DNA of 37,337 bases from a bacterium (GTDB lineage: Bacteria; Cyanobacteriota; Vampirovibrionia; Gastranaerophilales; Gastranaerophilaceae). Position 1 is the stretch's first letter; each line of letters opens with the position of its first letter. A program made the translations under genes and the position numbers. The DNA is taken from positions 1 to 37,337 of the forward strand of contig JAFUEV010000068.1 of NCBI GenBank assembly GCA_017470245.1. Reading direction: 5' to 3'. The notes beneath the pieces are model-generated. The model did not search any database. It worked only from the letters and a program-made list of their open reading frames with translations, and was not told the DNA's origin. This document shows, one piece after another, positions 1-8,766 of the stretch.

Positions 1-2
1 AA

Positions 3-1355
3 AATTTATGCTGTGATTTAACTTACCGAAGATTTGCGAATAATTATAAGGCTGAACACTATGACGTTTGGGTGGAAGCTCGTGAAGGAAATAAAGCTCT
101 GCACGATAAGGTTCTCCCATATATAACAAGAGATGTTTCAAAATTGGAAGTCGGAGATGTCATTATTGGTGATGGGCATAGATTAGCATTTTTTGTTAAG
201 AATCCTTATACAGGAAATCCTGTCAGACCAACGTTGGTTGCATACCAAGATTGGAAATCAGGCGGCTTTGTCGGGTTTGAGATAATGCTTGAAGAAAATA
301 CGCAGTGTATTGCTTCTGCGTTAAGAAATTCGATTATAAATCTCGGTAAAGTTCCAAGATTTGTATATCAGGATAACGGTAAAGCTTTTAAAGCGAAATA
401 TTTTACAGAGGATGGGATAGCAGGTTTGTTTAAAAATCTTGGTATTCAAGCTATATCAGCTAAACCATATAATGCAAAAGCAAAACCTATTGAAAGATTA
501 TTCAGAGAATTACAAGATAGTTTTGAAGTTATGCTCCCGTCATACACAGGAACAAGTATTATTAAAAAGCCCGCTCAATTAAAAAGGAATGAAAAACTCC
601 ATAAAGAGTTATTCAAATTAAATATTCCGACAATAGAGCAAGTTATTTTAGTTTTAAATGCTTGGTTGCAAAAATATCATTATGAACAACCCTGTCCACA
701 TGTTGAAGGTAAAACCATCGGGGAAGTCCTTAATGTCGGTAGAGGCGAGGGAGTTAATATCAAAACTTTGGATGACCTTATGATGGCTCGCAAAATCAAG
801 AATATTCAGAGAAACGGAATAAAATTCTTGAAAAACGATTATTTCGACCAAGCTTTATATGGTTATAAGAAAAACGTAATTATAAAATACAGCCTATTTA
901 ATTTAAGTTCTATTAAAGTTTATAAATTAAGTGGTGAGTTTATTTGCGAAGCTAAAAGAGTAGATCCGTCAGACCCTTTAGCAAATTATCTTGGAAATGC
1001 TAAAGATATTGAAGATTTAAAACAAAAAACAAAATTGAAGAAGCAATTAGAAAAAAGAACAGAAACAGAATTTGTAAATCACTTAAAAAGAGCTCAAGTT
1101 CATAATCCTTTATTAACAATGGATTTACCTGAGAAACAGGAAGAAGATGAGATACAAGAATTTAGTATTGAAGTTAAAAAGCAAGCAAATGAAGAAATTT
1201 TCAATGGAATTTTCAAAAATAAATACGAAAAATATGAATATTTGCTCCAAAAAGATAATCTAACCAAAGACGAAGAATACTGGATAAAAGAATACGAAAA
1301 CACTGGTGAATACGAGCTGATATATGGCGAAGATAAGGAGGCAATTGATGCATAA
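3..1355 (+). CDS. Mu-like DDE transposase (5' end outside window)
   Basis: DDE (RNase H-fold, rve-type) transposase that would cut transposon ends and join them to target DNA. The frame is open from base 3, so the gene starts upstream; the GTG at 72 is internal. The three acidic residues are visible: D in IIGDGH (bases about 171-173), D in YQDNG (about 372-374) and E in KPIERLF (about 492-494). A long C-terminal part follows, with a beta-barrel-like stretch and then charged helices, as in MuA/TniA/TnsB. The protein is clearly homologous to the truncated copy at 13800, with conserved blocks such as SKLEVGD, ENTQCIASALRNSI and YQDNGKAF. The next gene, an AAA+ ATPase, starts before this one ends, as in muA-muB or tniA-tniB. 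The family is secure; the exact subfamily is not. Confidence 0.9.
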   Translation, partial: NLCCDLTYRRFANNYKAEHYDVWVEAREGNKALHDKVLPYITRDVSKLEVGDVIIGDGHRLAFFVKNPYTGNPVRPTLVAYQDWKSGGFVGFEIMLEENTQCIASALRNSIINLGKVPRFVYQDNGKAFKAKYFTEDGIAGLFKNLGIQAISAKPYNAKAKPIERLFRELQDSFEVMLPSYTGTSIIKKPAQLKRNEKLHKELFKLNIPTIEQVILVLNAWLQKYHYEQPCPHVEGKTIGEVLNVGRGEGVNIKTLDDLMMARKIKNIQRNGIKFLKNDYFDQALYGYKKNVIIKYSLFNLSSIKVYKLSGEFICEAKRVDPSDPLANYLGNAKDIEDLKQKTKLKKQLEKRTETEFVNHLKRAQVHNPLLTMDLPEKQEEDEIQEFSIEVKKQANEEIFNGIFKNKYEKYEYLLQKDNLTKDEEYWIKEYENTGEYELIYGEDKEAIDA

Positions 1356-2037
1356 ATTGTTTGTTAAAACCCGTAATGTCAAAAACTTCATTGGATTAAT
1401 GAATAATCTGATAGATAAATCAAATGAAGTTCCCAAAATGGGATTGGTTTATGGCGATCCCGGATTGGGAAAAACTCAAACTGCTGTATGGTGGGCAACA
1501 AGAAATGATGCGGTATATGTCAGAGCCCAAAACAAAATGACCAGCCGATGGCTAATGGAAAAAATTGTTTTTGAACTTGGAGAATCTCCATCAAGAAAAA
1601 TGGCTAATCTTATGGAACAATGTATTGCACATTTGAGGTTAAAACCGCAAGTAATAATCATTGATGAAATTGATTATCTTATAAGCCACAATAAAATTAT
1701 TGAGACTATCAGAGATGTACACGATTTAACCGGAACGCCTGTTGTATTAATCGGTATGCAAGAAGCTAAAACAAAACTGGGTAAATACAGACATTTATAT
1801 GACAGATTATCTGAAATCATAGAATTTAAGCCTTTTTCAAAAGAAGATATGGAGGTTATTGTTGAAGAATTATCCGAAATTAAAATAACTGATGAGGCAA
1901 AAGAAATATTTTTTGAAAAAACTAACCGCTTTCGCCAGATTATCAAAGGAATTTCATTACTTGAAAATTTGGCTGCGACAAACGGATTAAACAAAATTGA
2001 TGTAAAACAAGTGAAAGGATTGACCATTGAAAAGTAG
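1348..2037 (+). CDS. MuB/TnsC/TniB-like AAA+ transposition ATPase
   Basis: AAA+ ATPase that in this family binds target DNA, activates the transposase and confers target immunity. Walker A is GDPGLGKT near the N-terminus and Walker B is VIIIDEID, followed by a sensor-like VLIGMQ strand. At 229 residues it is a compact form like MuB or TniB. I choose the ATG at 1348 because AAGGAGG lies at 1335-1341, six bases ahead; an ATG at 1324 has no such site. The start overlaps the transposase stop by 8 bases, so translation is probably coupled. The third gene starts inside its last codons. Confidence 0.88.
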   Translation: MHKLFVKTRNVKNFIGLMNNLIDKSNEVPKMGLVYGDPGLGKTQTAVWWATRNDAVYVRAQNKMTSRWLMEKIVFELGESPSRKMANLMEQCIAHLRLKPQVIIIDEIDYLISHNKIIETIRDVHDLTGTPVVLIGMQEAKTKLGKYRHLYDRLSEIIEFKPFSKEDMEVIVEELSEIKITDEAKEIFFEKTNRFRQIIKGISLLENLAATNGLNKIDVKQVKGLTIEK

Positions 2038-3676
2038 AGATTTAATAATAAAAACAGCAAGAAGATTAGATAAATTTAATCTTGACGAATTAATAGTTGT
2101 ATCAGAACTCGACGAAAAAGAAGTTACGGAAATTTTATCGGATTTAGTTAAACAACAAATTATTTTGAAAAATAATAATACTTATTTTTTCAATACTAAA
2201 AAATCTGCTGAAATTACCAATAATGACGGGGATGAAACAATAAGTGAATTTAAACCGATAGTTATAGAGGAAGAGGAAGGTTATGAGGATTTTCTGAAAT
2301 TTGGAGAAGAAACTCAAAATCGGGTAAGAGCCTATGTGGGATTATTAAACTTAATTCATCAAGCAGGAACTAAAAATATAAATAAAGTTGTAGAGTTGTT
2401 TAATGAAACCTCCGGTTATCCAAGAATTGCACCCTCAACTTTTACAAGAATCCGACAAAAATATAAACAATACGGTTTTAGAGGAATTCTTCCAAAATTC
2501 AGTAAGCATATAACAGTTGCTATTCCTGATGAAATATATACTTGTTTCAAAAAATATTATTTAACTAATGAAAAATTATCTGCTCAAGAAGCAATATACA
2601 GAGCTCAAAAGGAATTACAATCAGAGCAAAAGATAGAACAGCCTTATGCTTATACTTCTACCCCTTTTGTAAGAAAAGTAAGAACGGAATTTACAAAAGA
2701 GCAAATTGAATATTTCAGAAATAATATAGAGGCTCAAAAGCCTAAATTTGAGCCAATTAAAGTAAAAGAACCTCTTGATATGAAGTTTGAAAAAGCCGCA
2801 TACATATATTTAAAACATCTAAAAATGGAAAACAAACTTGAAAGATTAATGCACGATAAAACCAATTATAAAAACCATTTAAAACCGTATTTTGATAATT
2901 TATCAATAAGAGAAATAACGACGAAGGTTGTAGCTCAATTTAAGCAAAGTATGTTTGATAGCGGATTTCAACTTGTATCGGTAAATATTTATATTACATT
3001 ACTAAAATTAATTATAAAAACCGTTTGTCCTCTAACAAATAGTCTTGTCGTAAGAAACAACTCTAAGCAAAAAGTTTATAGCGTTGATATGAATATTTTA
3101 TCAGATAAGAAAATTGCTGAATTACTAAATATTTGCAAGAAAAAATATCCTGCGGCATACCCTGTAATTTATTTGAGTTTATCAACGGGAGCAAGTGTTC
3201 CTGAAATATTAGCTTTAACTTGGGAAAGGATAAATTTTGAGGATAATACGATATTTTTGAAATATTTTTTATATGAACAACGTCTTGTTATGAATAGATG
3301 CGGATCAACAATACGAAAATTAAAATTTGATGACAATATTTCCGGTATTCTGAAAAAGAAATTTGAAGAAACAAAAGCTGAATTAACGGACTTTGTATTC
3401 AAATTTGATTCCCCAAAATCTCCTCAACAGTACATAGAAAATGTTGTATTAAGAGGATTATCTGCCCATCTTGGGATAGTAAGACTGCACCCGAGCGATT
3501 TACAGCATAATTTTGTTAATATGTGCTTAAAACAAAAGGTTCCGATTACTTTTATTCAAAAAGCATTAGGATACTATGGTTTACCCAATTTTATAAGAAT
3601 ATACAAAGATTTAATCGCAAATTTAGATAACGGAAATTATAATCCGCTCAATAAAATTTTAGAAAATAAGGAGTAA
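2027..3676 (+). CDS. MuA-like helical domain fused to a degenerate tyrosine-recombinase domain
   Basis: 549-residue protein, TTG start with GAAAGGA 8 bases upstream, overlapping the ATPase gene by 11 bases. Residues 1-60 look like a winged helix (Leu/Ile-rich, LIVVSELDEKEVTEIL). Residues about 95-200 resemble the helical DNA-binding segment of the neighbouring transposases (STFTRIRQKYKQYGFRGILP against SLGTLRRWVKAYNDYGTEGLLP). Residues about 250-335 look like a SAM-like core-binding domain and about 350-535 like a phage-integrase fold. Catalytic residues are mostly missing: the usual TGLR reads TGAS, the usual HxLRH reads HPSDLQH, and the later LGH reads LGY; a Tyr remains in RIYKDL near residue 527. 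I infer that it binds DNA or selects targets rather than recombining. It sits where Tn7-type elements carry targeting proteins. Confidence 0.72.
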   Translation: MKSRDLIIKTARRLDKFNLDELIVVSELDEKEVTEILSDLVKQQIILKNNNTYFFNTKKSAEITNNDGDETISEFKPIVIEEEEGYEDFLKFGEETQNRVRAYVGLLNLIHQAGTKNINKVVELFNETSGYPRIAPSTFTRIRQKYKQYGFRGILPKFSKHITVAIPDEIYTCFKKYYLTNEKLSAQEAIYRAQKELQSEQKIEQPYAYTSTPFVRKVRTEFTKEQIEYFRNNIEAQKPKFEPIKVKEPLDMKFEKAAYIYLKHLKMENKLERLMHDKTNYKNHLKPYFDNLSIREITTKVVAQFKQSMFDSGFQLVSVNIYITLLKLIIKTVCPLTNSLVVRNNSKQKVYSVDMNILSDKKIAELLNICKKKYPAAYPVIYLSLSTGASVPEILALTWERINFEDNTIFLKYFLYEQRLVMNRCGSTIRKLKFDDNISGILKKKFEETKAELTDFVFKFDSPKSPQQYIENVVLRGLSAHLGIVRLHPSDLQHNFVNMCLKQKVPITFIQKALGYYGLPNFIRIYKDLIANLDNGNYNPLNKILENKE

Positions 3677-3678
3677 TT

Positions 3679-4107
3679 ATGAAAAAACAATTATTGGCAG
3701 AGTCTGCCGCTAAACTATATATTGAAAAACTTATGACATTAGATAATATTGCTCAACGGTTAAATGTGAATGAAAGAACACTTCGCCGTTGGAAATCAGC
3801 AGATAAATGGGATGAAAAACGCTCTGAATATCTTAAAAGCAATACAACTTTCCATGAGGATTTGTATAAATTTGGGAGAAACCTGTTGGATTCTATACAA
3901 AACGATATGGCAAAAGGTGAAAAGATTGAACCTGCAAGAATGTATGCGGTTACAAAGATTATGACGATGCTAAAAAACGTGAAAATATACGAGGATAAGG
4001 TAACTAGAGAAAAACACATGCCGGAAGCGACAAAACCGGAAGGATTATCTCCTGAAGTTATAAGAGAAATTGAAGAGAAAATTTTAGGAATAACTTATGA
4101 GGATTAA
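3679..4107 (+). CDS. HTH protein, phage terminase small-subunit-like (DUF1804 type)
   Basis: 142 residues. The N-terminal helix-turn-helix (LYIEKLMTLDNIAQRLNVNERTLRRWKSADKWDEKR, read in two blocks) matches the pattern of small terminase subunits and Mu-like DUF1804 proteins, in which a tryptophan follows the recognition helix. The rest is helical and charged. RBS AAGGAG lies just before the ATG, which is two bases beyond the preceding stop, so the gene is the fourth in the transposition operon. No large terminase, portal or capsid gene follows on this strand, so either the element is not a full phage or the gene serves as a regulator. A hairpin follows directly. Family assignment is moderate. 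Confidence 0.6.
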   Translation: MKKQLLAESAAKLYIEKLMTLDNIAQRLNVNERTLRRWKSADKWDEKRSEYLKSNTTFHEDLYKFGRNLLDSIQNDMAKGEKIEPARMYAVTKIMTMLKNVKIYEDKVTREKHMPEATKPEGLSPEVIREIEEKILGITYED

Positions 4108-4110
4108 AAT

Positions 4111-4138
4111 TTTAAAATCGTTTTTTAACGGTTTTAAA
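4111..4138 (+). terminator. Hairpin after the transposition operon
   Basis: Left arm TTTAAAATCGTT, loop TTTT and right arm AACGGTTTTAAA give a 12-bp stem with one G-U pair, four bases after the HTH gene. The T-rich right arm is compatible with a weak intrinsic terminator. There is no long T tract after it. Confidence 0.45.
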
Positions 4139-4235
4139 TATATTCAAATGAGGTTTTATATATAAATTACATTTACCCCACCTTAATTGACCGGTTGAAC
4201 ACTTTTTGAACAACGTTTGACATGAGAGTGAAGAG

Positions 4236-4457
4236 TTAATTTTTATTTCCCTCGGCATCAATAAAAAATGCATTTAATAAATCCGCATTATTTCTCAAAT
4301 TTTTAATAACCGGAGCAAGGTTATAGCACTCTTCAATTTCCGGCTGATTACCGACAAAGTAATCAACAATGACGGCGATATTATACACATCTTCTGCCCA
4401 CTTGCTAACTTTCTTAAACTCCTGCTCGCTAATATTGTATCCGCTAACTTCTTTCAT
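4236..4457 (-). CDS. Small hypothetical protein
   Basis: 73 residues, acidic, soluble and helical (SEQEFKKVSKWAEDVYNIA, then DYFVGNQPEIEECYNLAPVI). There is no signal peptide, membrane segment or recognised domain. The start is supported by a strong TTAGGAGG seven bases ahead of ATG. It is the last gene in the minus-strand run, 80 bases downstream of the fic gene, and could be a partner or antidote of a neighbour, though nothing in the sequence shows that. A codon pair here happens to spell ATTACCGAC, the core of the transposon-end repeat at 13771; I regard this as chance. Confidence 0.65.
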   Translation of the reverse strand: MKEVSGYNISEQEFKKVSKWAEDVYNIAVIVDYFVGNQPEIEECYNLAPVIKNLRNNADLLNAFFIDAEGNKN

Positions 4458-4537
4458 AAAAACCTCCTAACGCATACAACACATTAGCGTGAAAACAGAC
4501 ATAAAGCACTCAAATCTTTACATAGCAACACAAAACG

Positions 4538-5551
4538 CTATTTTTCTATTTGCCAATACCCGTTTTTATTTGCACCAATTCTCTTTATAAATCCGCCATT
4601 CTGTAGTTTTTTCATGTTAGCAGTTATGCTTTTCTTTGTTATCCCAACAATATCGGCGAGTTCTTCTTGCGTTACATAAGGATTAGTCTTAATTGCATCA
4701 ATAATTTTTTGTTGATTTATGGTAACCTTTATAGTAACCTTTTCGGTAACCTTTTCTTCAGCTTTAATAATTTCTTTAATCGTATTTAAAATCAATGTGA
4801 GCATAAATTCAATGAATTTAGTGCTATTAGCAACACTATCGCTTACACCGAGAACAGAATAATACTCTTTTTGATTTTCTTTTACCAAAGTTTCAACAGG
4901 AAGCCAAGCAAATACTTCTTTCCATTCTTTTAAAATCACAGTTTGCCACAAACGTCCCATTCTGCCATTTCCGTCTTGGAAAGGATGAATAAACTCAAAT
5001 TCATAATGAAATACACAACTTTTTATAAGCGGGTGTACATCACTAGTTTTTAGCCATTTAAATAAAACTCCCATAAGTTCAGGAACCCTGCTTGCCGGCG
5101 GAGCCATATGAACAACCTTTTCTCCGTCAAATATTCCAACACCGTCAGTTCTGTATTTCCCGTTTCTTTCTACCAAATCCTGCATCATAAGTTTATGAGC
5201 TTTTTGTAAATCTTTTTCATTGTATGGATCGAGTGATAAAAGCAAGTCATAAGCCTGAATTGAATTTTTTACTTCTTTTATTTCGTTCGGATTGCCTAAA
5301 ACACGTTTCCCGTCAATAATTGCTGTAATTTGTTTTAAGCTTAAACTATTATTTTCAATTGCCAAAGATGAATGAATAGTTTTTATTCGGTTTTCTTTTC
5401 GCAATTGAACATGGTACGGACTATCCTGAAGCGAATTTATTTCTCCAATTTTTTCTGAAATATTGGAGATTAGTTCAATTATTTTTGATGTAATTTCAAA
5501 CGGTGGTGTGTACAATTTTATATATCCTTGTTTTTGAATACCACTTAACAC
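4538..5551 (-). CDS. Fic family protein, class II, with C-terminal winged helix
   Basis: Fic enzymes transfer AMP or another nucleotide moiety to target hydroxyls. The full active-site motif HPFQDGNGRMGR is at residues 189-200. The N-terminal inhibitory helix motif [S/T]xxxE[G/N] is present as SLAIEN at 62-67, so this is a self-inhibited class II Fic. An N-terminal Fic_N-like region precedes it. Residues about 265-278 carry a short repeated Val-Thr unit (EKVTEKVTIKVTI), and residues 280-337 form a winged helix (QEELADIVGITKKSITANMKKL), typical of bacterial Fic-HTH proteins. GTG start, weak ribosome site. It lies 38 bases after the preceding small membrane-protein gene on the same strand, so it may be co-transcribed with the Hsp70 operon. 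Confidence 0.93.
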   Translation of the reverse strand: MLSGIQKQGYIKLYTPPFEITSKIIELISNISEKIGEINSLQDSPYHVQLRKENRIKTIHSSLAIENNSLSLKQITAIIDGKRVLGNPNEIKEVKNSIQAYDLLLSLDPYNEKDLQKAHKLMMQDLVERNGKYRTDGVGIFDGEKVVHMAPPASRVPELMGVLFKWLKTSDVHPLIKSCVFHYEFEFIHPFQDGNGRMGRLWQTVILKEWKEVFAWLPVETLVKENQKEYYSVLGVSDSVANSTKFIEFMLTLILNTIKEIIKAEEKVTEKVTIKVTINQQKIIDAIKTNPYVTQEELADIVGITKKSITANMKKLQNGGFIKRIGANKNGYWQIEK

Positions 5552-5589
5552 CTTTATTTTACCATAAAAACAACCGTAATATTGAATGT

Positions 5590-5892
5590 TTATAGATTGT
5601 TTTTGTTAATTTTCAATAATGTTATGCCAAAAATAATACTTGTAATTATATCAACAATTCTCCATAATGATTTTCCAAGATATATTGGAGCAATAGGATT
5701 AAACAATACTGCAATTACACAAAATATAATAAACAAACTTTGTTGTTTGGCTTGATAATATTTTATTCCGCATAATACTGCACCTATAGTAACAAGCCAT
5801 CTCAAAATTTGGTAATAGGCAATTCCAACATGTAAATCAATAAATGCTGTAATTAATAAGATGATAGAAATTATAATAGCAAGTATTTTCAT
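5590..5892 (-). CDS. Small integral membrane protein (DUF6804-like)
   Basis: 100 residues with about three to four membrane segments: an N-terminal hydrophobic stretch, a second around 30-45, IIFCVIAVLFNP at about 55-67 and another near 80-94. The motif LFNPIAPIYLGKSLWRIVD is typical of small proteins now called DUF6804, whose function is unknown. It starts 21 bases after the preceding gene and shows no clear ribosome site, so it is probably translated from the common operon transcript. Confidence 0.65.
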   Translation of the reverse strand: MKILAIIISIILLITAFIDLHVGIAYYQILRWLVTIGAVLCGIKYYQAKQQSLFIIFCVIAVLFNPIAPIYLGKSLWRIVDIITSIIFGITLLKINKNNL

Positions 5893-5913
5893 AAGTTAAA
5901 CTCAATATGTTAA

Positions 5914-6285
5914 TTAAAAAGCCCTACTGAATAAGTGTATTTGAAAATATTCAACGACTAATGGATGTACAAAACAAGTGACAATTAAGACAAATAATGA
6001 TGTTCCTATTGTATATGTTCCATTGAAAAGAAGTTTAATATCTCGACATTTTATACATTTATATACTTTATATAATATATAAAATATAAAGAATACAGGA
6101 ATAATAAATATTGCATAAGTAACAACAATGGATAATAGCATCAGTAACACATTAAATTTATGCGTACTATTCATTAAATATAGTTGAAGAATTAAATATA
6201 GTAAATACACAAGGTAGTATCCTCCGAAGTATTTTAAAGCTCCAATAATGTTGGTTGTTTCTTCCGCTTTTTCTATATTACTCAT
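5914..6285 (-). CDS. Small membrane protein, three predicted TM segments
   Basis: 123 residues: a short charged N-terminus, then hydrophobic segments at about 22-40, 46-75 and 93-112, with a basic cytoplasmic loop KVYKCIKCRD between the second and third. No family recognised. GGAGG lies nine bases before ATG. It is placed between the AAA+ ATPase and another small membrane protein, so it belongs to the membrane part of the chaperone operon by position only. Confidence 0.62.
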   Translation of the reverse strand: MSNIEKAEETTNIIGALKYFGGYYLVYLLYLILQLYLMNSTHKFNVLLMLLSIVVTYAIFIIPVFFIFYILYKVYKCIKCRDIKLLFNGTYTIGTSLFVLIVTCFVHPLVVEYFQIHLFSRAF

Positions 6286-6317
6286 TTTTAACTAACCTCC
6301 AATTCAAATTTCTTATC

Positions 6318-7337
6318 TTATAAAATTGATGATTTAGTATTTTCTATTACACCAAGAATGGTGTCTTGTTCAATATTTTCTAAATTTTCAGCAACTGCTC
6401 TTCGTGCTGATTCGTTACAAATAAATTCAATATCTGAACAAGAATAATTTATTGTTTGTCCGGCAAGAGTATCATAATCTATATTGTTTACAGGTCTTTC
6501 AGCTAAATACATTTTAAACAAATGTTTTCTTGCATCAAAATCTGGCGGCATAACATATATTTTTTTATCAAATCTACCGCTTCTTAATACCGCTTTGTCA
6601 ATCAATTCAGGTTGATTCGTAGCACCAACAACTAAAACTCCATTTTTACCGGCATCATTTAAATGTGTAAGAAATTCATTTACTTCTTCTAATTTATAGC
6701 TCTGAGTTCCATCTAAGCCAGATCTTTCAGGAACCATTCCTTCTAATTCATCTATGAATAATATTGCAGGAGCATGCATTTTGGCATCTTTGAATACTTC
6801 AGCTATTTTACCAACTCCACCATGGATATATGGAGTTGTAACATCTGAATGGCGAACTTCAAAATATGAAAAATTAAGTTCTTCCGCTAATTTTCGCACA
6901 ATAAAAGTTTTACCACACCCCGGAGGTCCAAACAGCAAAATCCCATTTGGGATAGATATTTTAAACTTTTCAAACTTATCTTTTTGGGTAATTGGATATA
7001 TAACATCTTGAATTAATTGAGCTTTTAACTCTTTCATGCCTGCAACGGCATCAAAACCTGTAAGCGTTGTAAAATCTTTATATAAGTCGTTTAAGGAATT
7101 TTCATAATTTTGTTTTGATACGAAGTATTTAAAATCACGATTTCCAATATGAATATTTTCTATTTCATATTTATGCACTTTCGATTCCGGAATATTGTTA
7201 ATATCTACTAATAAATATAGGTATTCCCCATTCTCGAGTAAATATTCCTCAATATGTTTTTTGCCTATTAGGCGATATTTAACAATACTTTTATCATCAA
7301 TTTTATATTCATTTGGTATAATAGGTTTTTGTTGCAT
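6318..7337 (-). CDS. Cdc48/FtsH-type AAA+ ATPase
   Basis: Single-ring classical AAA+ ATPase of 339 residues. Walker A is GPPGCGKT at 137-144, Walker B is ILFIDE at 192-197, sensor 1 is in ATNQ (239-242), and candidate arginine fingers lie in RSGRFDKKI (252, 255). The lid (CSDIEFICNESARRA) is typical of Cdc48, proteasomal and FtsH ATPases. The N-terminal 95 residues are not a known protease or substrate domain, and no HExxH protease follows, so this looks like an unfoldase or remodeller. The start lies one base after the previous stop; ribosome site weak. Its place in an Hsp70 operon suggests it takes over substrates from the chaperone, as ClpB does with DnaK; that is inference. Confidence 0.92.
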   Translation of the reverse strand: MQQKPIIPNEYKIDDKSIVKYRLIGKKHIEEYLLENGEYLYLLVDINNIPESKVHKYEIENIHIGNRDFKYFVSKQNYENSLNDLYKDFTTLTGFDAVAGMKELKAQLIQDVIYPITQKDKFEKFKISIPNGILLFGPPGCGKTFIVRKLAEELNFSYFEVRHSDVTTPYIHGGVGKIAEVFKDAKMHAPAILFIDELEGMVPERSGLDGTQSYKLEEVNEFLTHLNDAGKNGVLVVGATNQPELIDKAVLRSGRFDKKIYVMPPDFDARKHLFKMYLAERPVNNIDYDTLAGQTINYSCSDIEFICNESARRAVAENLENIEQDTILGVIENTKSSIL

Positions 7338-7338
7338 A

Positions 7339-7719
7339 TTAGTGTTTCCATATTTTTAACAAAGTTTCGTTTTTTGGTACAAACAATAAAAATAAATATA
7401 GTATTATTGGAATTATTAATATCCCTATAAGAAATGATAATATAAATAATACAAAAATTATAGGTGTTAAAATCCAAGATATTTTATTATTCAAGCATAT
7501 GTCATAAAGTCTTTTTTTTAATATAAATAATTGTGGCAATAAAAGTAAAAATGTCAAAATAAAAGCAAAAATTTGAATGAAAACAAATTTATTTGATACA
7601 AAAAAATCTATCCCTAACAAACCACACAACACCGAGAATAAAATGGTGTAGACAAAATACATTAGACCTGAAAGTCGCCCTTTTGAAACGAATGGATTAT
7701 TATTATATTCATTTTCCAT
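7339..7719 (-). CDS. DUF805-like membrane protein
   Basis: 126 residues. After a polar start come KGRLSGLMYF, then hydrophobic helices, then LFILKKRLYDICLNN, a degenerate version of the DUF805 pattern (kGRisR...FW...RRLHD). Two more membrane segments close the protein. DUF805 proteins are small inner-membrane proteins of unknown role. The start has GGGAG nine bases ahead. Located between the beta-domain membrane protein and the AAA+ ATPase. Confidence 0.68.
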   Translation of the reverse strand: MENEYNNNPFVSKGRLSGLMYFVYTILFSVLCGLLGIDFFVSNKFVFIQIFAFILTFLLLLPQLFILKKRLYDICLNNKISWILTPIIFVLFILSFLIGILIIPIILYLFLLFVPKNETLLKIWKH

Positions 7720-7738
7720 ATATCATATCTCCCAAGTG

Positions 7739-8758
7739 TTAAAACTCCTCCGCACTAATATCTTTTGTAGAGAAATTACCATTCTCAACTTTATACAATG
7801 ACAAAGTATGTCCTTCAACGTATTGACCGGAAATTTTGAAAGTCAACAATTCATCAGAGGTAGTATATTGCGTATTATGTCCAAACAAATACTCTTCCCC
7901 GTACCACGTAATACCTGTTGCTCTTTTTAGTTTATAAGTTCCTATAGGAACATGCACTTTTTTTGTTTCCCCGCCACGCATAAAGATTACAATTTCAGTT
8001 TTATCTGTATATGGATTGACTAATTTTATATAATAATTATCATTATATAAACCTAGTGGATCATTATTCTCAGATGCTTGAGTTATTATTTCAAAAGGTG
8101 CTATAGCTTCTTTCCCTGTATAATTATGTATTACTCCGGATTTTGGCAAAGGAACCGTCTTTAAAGATAGCTCTTTATACCCTAATTTTTCTTCGATTGC
8201 TTGGTTGAACTTATTTTCATCATTATCAAACAGAATTGGTAAATACTTCTGTTTTAATGATTCAAACATTTCTTTACTATGTTCATAATTATAAGCAATA
8301 TCAGATATAATGCGTTGTTTTTCTTTTTCATACTTATCAATAAGTTCATTTTTTGCACTATCAGCATCTATACCATATTGAGATAATTTTCCTAACTCAT
8401 TATTACAATCATATTCATTTCCACTTTTTAGATATTCATATGCATTATTCATAATTTGTGAAATAGCGTTTTTTCTCACCGAATTTTGATGTGACGTAAA
8501 ACCTATAAAACAAGAAATTATAACAACTACAGATATAATTATTAATGGCTTCCAGTTTATATCAGAACCTTCACCATACTTAATTTTTGTAAATTGTAAT
8601 TCTTCTTCTTTATTTAAGATAGGTTCTATACTTTCTTTATTTTTAGAATTATTTTGATTATCAGTAATTTCACTCTTATTTGCACATATCACATCTTGAG
8701 TTTGATTTAGTGTATTTAAAAAATTTAGATTGAAATTTAATTTTTTATTATTTGTCAT
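7739..8758 (-). CDS. Membrane-anchored protein with C-terminal beta domain found near DnaJ-type proteins
   Basis: 339 residues: a polar Asn-rich N-terminus (1-70), one membrane segment at 71-89 (PLIIISVVVIISCFIG), a helical region to about 190, and a beta-rich C-terminal domain. That domain contains FMRGGETKKVHVPIGTY and GITWYGEEYLFG, a pattern I recognise from bacterial J-domain-associated proteins of unknown function. Topology would place the C-terminal domain outside the cytoplasm if the N-terminus is inside; the sequence alone does not settle this. Starts 8 bases after the J-like gene, with AAAGGA upstream. Confidence 0.65.
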   Translation of the reverse strand: MTNNKKLNFNLNFLNTLNQTQDVICANKSEITDNQNNSKNKESIEPILNKEEELQFTKIKYGEGSDINWKPLIIISVVVIISCFIGFTSHQNSVRKNAISQIMNNAYEYLKSGNEYDCNNELGKLSQYGIDADSAKNELIDKYEKEKQRIISDIAYNYEHSKEMFESLKQKYLPILFDNDENKFNQAIEEKLGYKELSLKTVPLPKSGVIHNYTGKEAIAPFEIITQASENNDPLGLYNDNYYIKLVNPYTDKTEIVIFMRGGETKKVHVPIGTYKLKRATGITWYGEEYLFGHNTQYTTSDELLTFKISGQYVEGHTLSLYKVENGNFSTKDISAEEF

Positions 8759-8766
8759 TAGAGTAT

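Noticed and set aside
4348..4356. ATTACCGAC inside the 73-residue gene matches the transposon-end core
   Set aside because: It falls in a sensible coding frame (VGNQ), has no neighbouring copies or spacing, and does not mark a visible element boundary.
4719..4757. Short GGTAACC-containing repeats in fic as a phase-variation tract
   Set aside because: Only about three imperfect units that keep the frame (Val-Thr repeats common in Fic-HTH proteins); too few and too divergent to support slippage.
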